Shown: in pieces, positions 16,272 through 23,995 of the stretch
How the letters are laid out: each line of letters starts with the position of its first letter
Numbering within the stretch: the first letter of the stretch is position 1
DNA from: Actinomycetes bacterium
GTDB lineage: Bacteria > Actinomycetota > Acidimicrobiia > Acidimicrobiales > Palsa-688
Length of the DNA: 64,000 nt
Assembly: GCA_021808665.1 (NCBI GenBank)
Contig: JAKBBA010000015.1
Location: forward strand, 1 to 64,000
Reading direction: 5' to 3'
The notes under the pieces: generated by a model
What the model saw: the letters and a program-made list of their open reading frames with translations, nothing else
Databases searched by the model: none
Told to the model about the DNA's origin: nothing
Program-made: the position numbers and the translations under genes

Positions 16272-19200
16272 ATGGCTGACATCAACGAGGATTCTCTGCC
16301 CGCAAGCTCTCAAGGTTCGGCTTCACGTTTTGGGGCTAACGCCTGGCTGGTCGACGACATGTACGAGCAGTACCGCCGGGACCCTGCTTCGGTCAGTGAC
16401 TCCTGGAAGGAGTTCTTCGAGAACTACCGGCCCGGCGGCGTGAATCTGGCGAGACCCGCCAGCCCCGAGGCGACGGCCAGAACAGCCGGGCGGATCGCCG
16501 GTGGCGGTGGCCAGGCTACCGACCCCGGCGCCTCGGCGAACGGTACAGGCGGCCGGGTAGGGTCAGGTAGGGCTGACCCAACTCCAGCTTCAGCGCGCAG
16601 CGCCCCGTCGACAGGGATTTCGACCCCAGCCGACCACGCCGGCGCTAGCGCGGGCGGGGATCCGGCCAACCCGCTGCGGGGGGCGGCTCTGCGGGTAGCG
16701 GCGAACATGACGGCCAGCCTCGGGGTGCCGACGGCCACCAGCTTTAGGGTTGTCCCGGCCAAGCTCCTCGAAGTGAACCGCCGGATGCTGAACAACCAAC
16801 TCTCGCGAACTGGGTCGGCGGGCAAGATCAGCTTTACCCACCTCATTGCGTTCGCCGTTTTGCGGGCGGTGGCCGGGGTGCCGGGGCTGAACTCTAGCTT
16901 CGTCGACGCTGAGAGCTCTGATCCCAAATCGGCTCCCGCCGTGGTGCGTCACCGTCACGTAGGGCTTGGGATCGCCGTAGACGTGGAGAAGGCCGACGGC
17001 AGCCGGAGCCTGATGGTTCCGGTGATCAAGAACGCGGACGAGATGGACTTCCGGGACTTCTGGCTGGCCTACGAGGACCTGATACGCAAAGTGCGTTCCA
17101 ACAAGATCGGCGCGGACGACCTTGCCGGGGCGACGATCACGGTGACCAACCCTGGGACGATCGGCACCGTTCAGTCCGTGCCGAGGCTGATGCCAGGCCA
17201 GGGGGCGATCATTGGGGTCGGGTCTATCGACTATCCGGCCGAGTGGCAGGCTGCCGACCCCCGAGTGCTAGCCGAGCTCGGCGTCTCCAAGGTGGTCACC
17301 CTGACGAGCACCTACGACCACAGGATCATCCAAGGCGCGGAGTCGGGGCTTTTCCTCCAAAGGGCGCACCAGTTGTTGGTCGGTTCGGAGGGTTTCTACC
17401 ACGACATCTTCAAGTCGATGGGCGTTCCCTACGAGCCTGTTCCCTACGGTAAGGACGCCAACGACCTGGCGGACACGGCCGACCTGCGCCAGCGTAAGCA
17501 GGTCCACGTGGACAACCTGATCAACCTCTACCGCGTCCGCGGTCACCTTATCGCTCACCTGGACCCGCTGGACTGGAAAGACCCCCACATGCACCCCGAG
17601 CTCGACCCGGCGACGCACGGGCTCTCCTTGTGGGATCTCGACAGGGAGTTCTACACGAACGGGCTGGCTGGCACCGAGTCGATGCGGCTCGGCGACATAC
17701 TCGGCGTGCTGCGAGACGCTTACTGCCGCACTGTCGGAGTCGAGTACATGCACATCCAAGACCCCGACCAGAAGCGTTGGATACAAGAGCGCGTAGAGGG
17801 TGTGCCCACCTCCCTTGCGATAGACGACCAGAGGTGGATTCTCGACAGGCTTAACGCCGCCGAGGCGTTAGAACAGTTCCTGAACACCAAGTACATCGGC
17901 CAGAAGCGGTTCGGTCTCGAGGGCGGCGAGGCGGCGATAGCGCTCGTGGATGCTGTCATAGACGAGGCGGCGACGGACGGGATCTCCCAGGTGGTCCTCG
18001 GCATGGCGCATCGGGGAAGGCTCAACGTCCTGATCAACATCGTCGGCAAGAGTTACAAGGACCTCTTCGAGGAGTTCGAGGGCAATATCGACCCTGGAAG
18101 CGTCCAAGGTTCCGGCGACGTCAAATACCACAAGGGCTTCAGGGGGAAGTTCACCGGTCGCTCGGGAGTGACCGTGGACGTCATTCTCGCTTCGAACCCG
18201 TCGCACCTAGAAGCCGTCGACCCCGTCGTCGAAGGCATAGCCAGAGCGTGCCAAGACGAGGTCGCGTCGCCCGGCGAGCATCCGGTCCTGGCTCTTTTGA
18301 TCCACGGCGACGCCGCGTTCGCTGGACAGGGGGTCGTGGCGGAGACCCTCAACATGTCGGCGCTTCCCGGCTACGAGACCGGCGGAACCGTCCACCTGGT
18401 GATCAACAACCAGCTCGGTTTCACGACCAACCCCGACGCCGCCCGCTCGTCGGTGTACGCCACCGACGTGGCGAGGATGATCCAAGCCCCGATCTTCCAC
18501 GTCAACGGGGACGACCCTGAGGCGTGCGTAAGAGTCGGAAGGCTCGCGTTCGCGTTCCGCCAGCAGTTCCACAAAGACGTCGTCATCGACATGGTCTGTT
18601 ATCGCCGCTACGGCCACAATGAACAGGACGACCCGTCTTTGACCCAGCCTTTGCTCTATCAGATGATCAAAGAGCATCGAAGCGTCCGCAAGCTGTACAC
18701 CGAGTCCCTGGTACGGCGCGGCGACATCGACATGGCCGAGGCGGAGCGGGCGTTGGCGGACTTCTCGTCGCGGCTGCAGTCGGCTTTGGACGAGACCAGG
18801 GCAGCAGCGCCGCCCAAGCCGACGCACGTCCCACCGGCGCCCGAGCCAGCACCGGTCCTGCCGCCCGAGGAGACAGGAGTTTCCAAGGAGAACCTCGACC
18901 GGGTCGTGGCGGCGCTGTCGCGCTTTCCTGACGGCTTCACGGTTCACCCCAAGTTGACACGGGTGTTCGACACGAGGACGAGGCTGTGGGAGTCAGGCGA
19001 GGCGGACTGGGCCTTGGGCGAGGCGCTCGCTTTCGGCACTTTGCTGCTCGAAGGCCGCGACGTCCGCCTCGCTGGCCAGGACACCCGGCGGGGGACTTTC
19101 GGCCATCGCAACGCCGCTGTCGTCGACTACAGGACCGGAGCCGAGTACCTTCCCCTGGGTGCCCTCGGGCCCGGCCGGTTCAGCATCTACGACTCGCTCC

Positions 19201-20048
19201 TTTCCGAGTACGCGGCCTTGGGTTTCGAGTACGGCTACTCGCTGATAGCCCAAGATGGGCTGGTCGCATGGGAGGCGCAGTTCGGCGACTTCGTAAACGG
19301 GGCGCAGATTGTCATAGACCAGTTCTTGGCGGCGGCGGAGATCAAGTGGGGCCAGCAGTCTGGTCTGACTTTGCTCCTACCTCACGGCTACGAAGGTCAA
19401 GGCGCCGAGCACTCCTCGGCGCGAATCGAGCGCTTCTTGGACCTCTGCGCCGAGGACAACATGCAGGTCGTCAACGCCACCACGGCGTCGCAGCTGTTCC
19501 ACCTGCTGCGCAGGCAGGTGGTGCGCACAAGCCGCAAACCTCTCATCGTGTTTACCCCGAAGCGCTATCTGAGGGGTCGTGAAGCGTACAGTCCCCTCGG
19601 CGAGTTCACCTCGGGGCATTTCCGCGAAGTGCTAGACGACCCGCGCTTTGGGGTGGATACCCGGGCTGACCGTTCCGGCGTGAGGCGGATAGTCCTGGCG
19701 TCGGGGAAAGTCTCGTTGGACCTTCTCAGCTTGCTCAACGCTTCTGAGCGAAGGGACGTGGCGCTGGTGAGGATAGAGCAGCTCCACCCCTGGCCGGCAG
19801 CGCAGCTGACTTCTGTGGTGTCGTCGTTCGAGCGCGCGGAGGAGGTCGTCTGGCTTCAAGAGGAGCCGGCCAACATGGGCGCAGCCGGCTACGTGCGAGA
19901 CAAGCTCGAAGAATCTTTCGGAGGCGACTTCGCCATATCGAAGGTGAGCCGTGTCGCCTCTGGCTCGCCGGCTACGGGAAGCCATGCGATGCACGAGCTC
20001 GAACAGGAGGACTTGCTCGAACGGGCACTCGGAGTTGAGCGCTCCTAG
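16272..20048 (+). CDS. kgd: multifunctional 2-oxoglutarate dehydrogenase E1 with fused E2-like domain
   Basis: This 1258-residue protein has the actinobacterial Kgd/OdhA layout. An N-terminal segment FGANAWLVDDMYEQYRRD is followed by an Ala/Pro-rich linker (about residues 60-130). Next is an E2-type acyltransferase domain without a lipoyl part, ending TYDHRIIQGAESG, and then the E1o thiamine-diphosphate domain with GMAHRGRLNVL, LLIHGDAAFAGQGV, GYETGGTVHLVINNQLG and YRRYGHNEQDDP. It carries 2-oxoglutarate into the TCA cycle, working with a separate lipoylated E2 and E3, or as a decarboxylase/HOAS synthase. The ATG at 16272 matches the family start; ATG 16260 is an alternative. A divergent FadR-type regulator and sugar-acid operon that would feed 2-oxoglutarate lie alongside. 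Confidence 0.94.
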   Translation: MADINEDSLPASSQGSASRFGANAWLVDDMYEQYRRDPASVSDSWKEFFENYRPGGVNLARPASPEATARTAGRIAGGGGQATDPGASANGTGGRVGSGRADPTPASARSAPSTGISTPADHAGASAGGDPANPLRGAALRVAANMTASLGVPTATSFRVVPAKLLEVNRRMLNNQLSRTGSAGKISFTHLIAFAVLRAVAGVPGLNSSFVDAESSDPKSAPAVVRHRHVGLGIAVDVEKADGSRSLMVPVIKNADEMDFRDFWLAYEDLIRKVRSNKIGADDLAGATITVTNPGTIGTVQSVPRLMPGQGAIIGVGSIDYPAEWQAADPRVLAELGVSKVVTLTSTYDHRIIQGAESGLFLQRAHQLLVGSEGFYHDIFKSMGVPYEPVPYGKDANDLADTADLRQRKQVHVDNLINLYRVRGHLIAHLDPLDWKDPHMHPELDPATHGLSLWDLDREFYTNGLAGTESMRLGDILGVLRDAYCRTVGVEYMHIQDPDQKRWIQERVEGVPTSLAIDDQRWILDRLNAAEALEQFLNTKYIGQKRFGLEGGEAAIALVDAVIDEAATDGISQVVLGMAHRGRLNVLINIVGKSYKDLFEEFEGNIDPGSVQGSGDVKYHKGFRGKFTGRSGVTVDVILASNPSHLEAVDPVVEGIARACQDEVASPGEHPVLALLIHGDAAFAGQGVVAETLNMSALPGYETGGTVHLVINNQLGFTTNPDAARSSVYATDVARMIQAPIFHVNGDDPEACVRVGRLAFAFRQQFHKDVVIDMVCYRRYGHNEQDDPSLTQPLLYQMIKEHRSVRKLYTESLVRRGDIDMAEAERALADFSSRLQSALDETRAAAPPKPTHVPPAPEPAPVLPPEETGVSKENLDRVVAALSRFPDGFTVHPKLTRVFDTRTRLWESGEADWALGEALAFGTLLLEGRDVRLAGQDTRRGTFGHRNAAVVDYRTGAEYLPLGALGPGRFSIYDSLLSEYAALGFEYGYSLIAQDGLVAWEAQFGDFVNGAQIVIDQFLAAAEIKWGQQSGLTLLLPHGYEGQGAEHSSARIERFLDLCAEDNMQVVNATTASQLFHLLRRQVVRTSRKPLIVFTPKRYLRGREAYSPLGEFTSGHFREVLDDPRFGVDTRADRSGVRRIVLASGKVSLDLLSLLNASERRDVALVRIEQLHPWPAAQLTSVVSSFERAEEVVWLQEEPANMGAAGYVRDKLEESFGGDFAISKVSRVASGSPATGSHAMHELEQEDLLERALGVERS

Positions 20049-20063
20049 GTGGCCCGGGGCGGA

Positions 20064-20672
20064 TCAGCGCAGCTCGAAGCCGACGAGGGCTTCGAGTTCG
20101 GCGATTGCCGTCGCCGGATCGGAGACTTTTATGGTGGCCATTCCCATTGCGCGCGCAGGTTTCAGGTTGATCCCGAGGTCGTCGAGGAAGACCGCCTCGC
20201 AGGGCGATACGTCGAGGCGGTCACAGGCGAGCTGGTAGAAAGCGGCCTCGGGCTTGCGCAACCCCACCTTCGACGACTCGATCACCACGTCGAAGTGCTC
20301 GGCCACGGAATCTTTGGACGTAGCCTCCATCGAGGCGAAATTGTTGGTGAGAAGACCGGTCCGCAGCCTCTCGTGGCAGCGTCGGAGAGCTTCGACCATC
20401 TCCGGACGGATCTGCCCGTTGAGCGCCGACAGCACGTCAGGCGCGTTCAGCTTGCCCCCGGCTCTGGCAGCCTCGGCTTCGAAGAGAGGGGCGAACTCGT
20501 CGAGGGTTATCTCCCCTCGCTCAAGAAGAGCCCACGCGTTGGAGTCCGGGTTGGTGGCGTTCAGAGCTCGGATGAACCCTGGCTCGAGACCCGATCGCAG
20601 CTCGTACTCGGCGAAGGCGTCGAAAGGACTGGTCGTTATGACCCCGCCGAAATCCCAGAGGACTGCTCTCAT
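20064..20672 (-). CDS. HAD-superfamily hydrolase, epoxide-hydrolase-N/DFGG type
   Basis: A 202-residue haloacid dehalogenase-like protein. Motif I is LWDFGGVIT (nucleophile Asp7; the usual second Asp is replaced by Gly, as in the DFGGV subgroup). Motif II is LLTNN, motif III Lys is in SSKVGLRKPEAAFY, and motif IV is VFLDDLGINLKPARAMGM. This group includes HAD-IA phosphatases, related to the N-terminal domain of soluble epoxide hydrolase and ACAD10. The ATG at 20672 was chosen because the longer 249-residue reading overlaps the divergent RNase gene and its first 47 residues look random. It is convergent with kgd, 15 bases apart. The substrate is unknown. Confidence 0.8.
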   Translation of the reverse strand: MRAVLWDFGGVITTSPFDAFAEYELRSGLEPGFIRALNATNPDSNAWALLERGEITLDEFAPLFEAEAARAGGKLNAPDVLSALNGQIRPEMVEALRRCHERLRTGLLTNNFASMEATSKDSVAEHFDVVIESSKVGLRKPEAAFYQLACDRLDVSPCEAVFLDDLGINLKPARAMGMATIKVSDPATAIAELEALVGFELR

Positions 20673-20806
20673 GTCATCACCGCGCTCAGCGTAGCGCGCC
20701 GGGTCGTTCGTCAGGTCCTTGCGCATCCACCGGGTGCGTCGGAGAGGCCCAGTCCCCTCGGTAATCCCCGACTTGGCTGCCCCGGGCTGCTTGACTCTTG
20801 GGTGAC

Positions 20807-22624
20807 ATGTCAAGACGGCAAGTAATAGTCGACGGTTCGAACCTGGCGACGGAGGGGCGTTCCCTGCCGAGCCTGGAGCAGCTGGACCAAGCGGTCCGGG
20901 AGTTCATTGGCGAGAACCCCGACGACCAGGTGACAGTCGTAGTAGACGCGTCGTTCGGCCACAGGATCGACCCTCGGGAGCTACCGACCTTCGAGGAGGC
21001 CGAGGCAGCCGGTGACGTCGTGTCCCCTCCGGCCGGGGCCATAGGGCGCGGGGATGCCTTCTTGCTGCGGATAGCGCAGAAGACCGGGGCCACGGTGCTG
21101 TCGAACGACTCCTTCCAGGAGTTCCACGCGGAGCACCCGTGGCTTTTCGACAAGGGACGCCTGGTCGGCGGGAAGCCGGTCCCGGGTGTCGGTTGGATCT
21201 TCATGGAACGCACCCCCGTCAGAGGCCCCAAAAGCAGGGAGGTCGTCAAAGAGGCCAGGCGGCGCAAAGACACCACCACCGCTGCTGCGTCGCCTTCGGC
21301 TGGAACTGAGACGCCAGTCGCTGGCGAGCCCGCCGTGAGGGGAGAGCGCCGGTCGAAGCTTTCTGCCGCACCGAAGCAGCGCTCCAAGAGCGTCGACCGC
21401 GCCATAGAGACCGCCACTCACGAGGTGGTCGACCCTTCCACTGCAGGTAGCCGACGTCGAAGCAGGCCGGCGGCGGAGCCGGTCAACGAACCGCTGGCGT
21501 TTATCAGCTTTATAGCTTCCCATCCGCTTGGAAGCCTGGTTGAAGCGGTCGTCTTCGAGTACTCCTCCCACGGTGCGTTCGTGGAAGCCGACGGGGCTCG
21601 CTGCTATGTGCCGCTTTCCGCGATGGGGGATCCTGCTCCTCGAAGCGCCCGCGAGGTCATGGGCAAAGGAGAGGTCGTGTCGCTTGTGGTGCAGGCCTTG
21701 GACCCCCAAAGGCGGGGTATTGAGCTTGCCATGCCAGGACATGAGCACGTCTCCGGAGCACCGACACCCGAGACCGTCGAGGCTGAGACGCTCGACGAAC
21801 TGCCCGGTGTTGGCGGGCCTGCTCTGCCACGACGTAGCGCCCGTCGCAGGTCGGCGGTCTCAGACGCTGAGGACACCAGCCCTGGGCCCGTAGCGGCGAC
21901 GCCTGAAGCTCCCGAAGCTGAGAGCGCCCCGGCAAAACGGGCGCCGGCAAAGCGGGCGCCAGCAAAACGGGCGCCAGCAAAACGGGCGCCCGCAGGGAAG
22001 GCCGCGGCACGCAGCGACGAGGATTCCGCTGCGGAGGCCACAGTGCCCTCCGCGAGGCCTGCCAAGGCGCCGGCCAGGGTCGCGAAGTCCTCGCAAGCAC
22101 TCGACGAGGCGGAGTTTGGCGAGGCCGGCCCTAGCGAAACCGCTCCCACCAAGAGAGCCCCCCGAGCAACGAAGACAGCTGCGGCGCCGCCGGCAGCGAA
22201 GGCGGCTCAAGCTACAAAGGCGCCGCGCTCAGCGAAGGAGACGGTCAAAGTGGCACCTGCCACGAAGACGGCAGCCACGAAGACGGCAGCCACGAAGACG
22301 GCAGCCACGAAGACGGCAGCCACGAAGACGGCAGCCACCGTGAGGCGCTCCGCGGCTACCTCTGCGGCGAAGTCTGCGACGGCTTCGAAGGCCGTGGCGT
22401 CTGCTAAAGCAGTAAAGGCCGTCGCTGCTGTTAAGGCCGTAAAGGTCGCGGCGGCTGTCAAAGCGGCGGCAAGCGGACCTGCGGCGAAGAAGGCGGCCGG
22501 GTCTGTAGCAAAAAAGGCAACTGGTTCCGCCACCAAGACGGCCAAGACTGTAAAGCCCGTCGAGCCCGCCGCCAGGGCCACTAAGCCGAGGGCCGCGGCG
22601 CGAAAGACGCCAGCCGGCTCCTAG
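20807..22624 (+). CDS. Zc3h12a-like NYN/PIN ribonuclease with S1-like domain and histone-like tail
   Basis: A 605-residue three-part protein. Residues 1-140 match the Zc3h12a/Regnase-type PIN-like RNase: VIVDGSNLA, VVVDASFGHR, and GRGDAFLLRIAQKTGATVLS followed by NDSF, supplying the acidic metal-binding residues. Residues about 225-310 (FISFIASHPLGSLVEAVVFE and VVSLVVQALDPQRRGIELAM) look like an S1-type RNA-binding domain. From about 320 the chain is almost all Ala, Lys, Pro, Thr and Arg, like histone H1 or mycobacterial HupB tails, and includes two tandem repeats. It would cut RNA, with the basic tail binding nucleic acid or ribosomes. The ATG at 20807 was preferred over a TTG nine bases earlier. 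I know of no characterised homologue with exactly this order. Confidence 0.75.
   Translation: MSRRQVIVDGSNLATEGRSLPSLEQLDQAVREFIGENPDDQVTVVVDASFGHRIDPRELPTFEEAEAAGDVVSPPAGAIGRGDAFLLRIAQKTGATVLSNDSFQEFHAEHPWLFDKGRLVGGKPVPGVGWIFMERTPVRGPKSREVVKEARRRKDTTTAAASPSAGTETPVAGEPAVRGERRSKLSAAPKQRSKSVDRAIETATHEVVDPSTAGSRRRSRPAAEPVNEPLAFISFIASHPLGSLVEAVVFEYSSHGAFVEADGARCYVPLSAMGDPAPRSAREVMGKGEVVSLVVQALDPQRRGIELAMPGHEHVSGAPTPETVEAETLDELPGVGGPALPRRSARRRSAVSDAEDTSPGPVAATPEAPEAESAPAKRAPAKRAPAKRAPAKRAPAGKAAARSDEDSAAEATVPSARPAKAPARVAKSSQALDEAEFGEAGPSETAPTKRAPRATKTAAAPPAAKAAQATKAPRSAKETVKVAPATKTAATKTAATKTAATKTAATKTAATVRRSAATSAAKSATASKAVASAKAVKAVAAVKAVKVAAAVKAAASGPAAKKAAGSVAKKATGSATKTAKTVKPVEPAARATKPRAAARKTPAGS
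21926..21985 (+). repeat. four tandem 15-bp units coding APAKR repeats
   Basis: Four 15-base units (consensus GCGCCGGCAAAACGG) run head to tail inside the RNase gene and code for repeated Ala-Pro-Ala-Lys-Arg. Units three and four are identical; units one and two differ at one to three bases. Being a multiple of three, gain or loss of units would keep the frame. Confidence 0.9.
22261..22335 (+). repeat. five identical tandem 15-bp units coding TKTAA repeats
   Basis: Five perfect copies of CACGAAGACGGCAGC lie head to tail in the C-terminal tail of the RNase gene, coding for Thr-Lys-Thr-Ala-Ala repeats. Identity at every base, including third positions, points to recent expansion by slippage or recombination, so copy number may differ between strains. 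Confidence 0.95.
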
Positions 22625-22635
22625 CATCGGATCCT

Positions 22636-23409
22636 ATGCGGATCGCTACTTGGAACGTGAACTCACTGAAGGCCAGAATGCCGAGAGTGCAGGAGTGGCT
22701 CGGGTATGCGAAGCCGGACGTGCTCTGTTTGCAGGAGACGAAGATGTCGGACTCCGCTTTCCCCCATCTTGCCTTCGGCGCTCTCGGCTACGAAAGCGTT
22801 CATCACGGGTCTGGGCAGTGGAACGGGGTCGCGATCCTGTCGAAAGTCGGGATCAGCGACCCTGTCTTCGGCTTCGTCGAGTCCATAGCGCCTGACCGCG
22901 ACACCCGCTTGATCAGTGCCAAGTGCGCCGGGGTGTACGTGACGAGTGTGTACGTCCCCAACGGCCGGGAGGTTGGTTCCGAGCACTACCGCTACAAGCT
23001 TGAGTGGCTCGGTAAGCTGAAAGAGCATCTCGGGGCCCTTGGCGGCCCGGGCGAGGCCATGGCCGTCTGCGGCGATTTCAACGTCGCACCGGCTGACATG
23101 GACGTCTGGGATCCGGCCGCTTTCGCCGGCTCCACCCACGTGACCGACGAGGAGCGGGCCAGCTTGAGCGCTCTAGAAACGTGGGGCATGACCGACGCGT
23201 TCAGGATGCTCTACCCCGACGCGCAGCTCTACAGCTACTGGGACTACCGCTCAGGGGACTTCCATCAGCACCGCGGTATGAGAATCGACCTGATACTGCT
23301 TACGGCCCCTCTCGCCGCGAAACTCGAGTGGGCGCTGGTTGACCGCAATGCCCGCAAGGGTAAGCAACCCTCTGACCATGCCCCGGTCTTCGTCGACGTA
23401 GCAGTCTGA
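22636..23409 (+). CDS. xth: exodeoxyribonuclease III
   Basis: A 257-residue AP endonuclease of the exonuclease III family, which cuts abasic sites and trims 3' ends in base excision repair. Motifs in order are RIATWNVNSLKARMPRV (Asn), VLCLQETKM (metal Glu near residue 36), VTSVYVPNGREVGSEHYRYK (Tyr), VCGDFNVAPADMDVWD (Asp, Asn), RIDLILLTAPL and SDHAPVFVDV (catalytic His). Length is normal. It starts 11 bases after the RNase stop, so the two may be co-transcribed. The usual start MRIATWNVNSLK makes the ATG at 22636 secure. Confidence 0.95.
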   Translation: MRIATWNVNSLKARMPRVQEWLGYAKPDVLCLQETKMSDSAFPHLAFGALGYESVHHGSGQWNGVAILSKVGISDPVFGFVESIAPDRDTRLISAKCAGVYVTSVYVPNGREVGSEHYRYKLEWLGKLKEHLGALGGPGEAMAVCGDFNVAPADMDVWDPAAFAGSTHVTDEERASLSALETWGMTDAFRMLYPDAQLYSYWDYRSGDFHQHRGMRIDLILLTAPLAAKLEWALVDRNARKGKQPSDHAPVFVDVAV

Positions 23410-23470
23410 CCGGCCGACCCGACAAGTGGGCGGAGGCCCACCCTTGGGGCAGACCGCCGGAAGTCGGGAC

Positions 23471-23893
23471 CTAGACCGCTGCGAACGCCAGGGGGTTAGC
23501 AGGCACGATCGAAGTCACGCCGCTAAAAAAGTCGTCGTAGATGTCCCACGGAAGCGGGAGAGAGGCAGCTCCAGATCCCGACAGCGGCCGCGGGCGGCGC
23601 GGAAGGGCGGCGCCGGAACTACCACCGCGGCCACGGTAGAAGATGAGCCCGGTGTAGGGATCTGGTACCGCCTCGAGCGCCGCGCGGACCACCATCAGGT
23701 CTCTGAAACGGTCCCAAGCGTCGTCGTCGTCGAACTGGACTTCGAACACGACACCCCAGGTGTGCCGATCCCACGACCAGTCACTAGCGCCACTGCTAAG
23801 AGCGGCAGAACTCAGAACATCCCCGTAGGCGTCCGCCCACAGCGACGCGGACGTCGCACCGTCGAACACTTCCAAAGAGTACCAAGAGCTCAC
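23471..23893 (-). CDS. hypothetical protein, 140 residues
   Basis: I do not recognise a family. The protein begins SSWYSLEVFDGATSASLWAD and has an acidic, aromatic middle (VVFEVQFDDDDAWDRFRDLM) that could be a small alpha/beta fold, followed by a Gly/Ser/Pro/Arg-rich linker near residues 95-115. No signal peptide or membrane helix is visible. GGAAAA lies just upstream of the GTG start. Codon use is GC-rich at third positions and no better frame competes over this stretch, which supports a real gene. It sits between xth and uvrD2. Confidence 0.55.
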   Translation of the reverse strand: MSSWYSLEVFDGATSASLWADAYGDVLSSAALSSGASDWSWDRHTWGVVFEVQFDDDDAWDRFRDLMVVRAALEAVPDPYTGLIFYRGRGGSSGAALPRRPRPLSGSGAASLPLPWDIYDDFFSGVTSIVPANPLAFAAV

Positions 23894-23995
23894 TTTTCCA
23901 ATACTACAACTACTGACGTGCCGTTACTAGCCCGGTGCCACCATCACTTCGGACCCCCAGGGGTGTCGACCCTGTCGGGGGCGTCGAGCCGGCTG

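Noticed and set aside
21926..22335. Short regularly repeated units as a CRISPR array
   Set aside because: The 15-bp units are head to tail without spacers, stay in frame and code for a Lys/Ala-rich tail.
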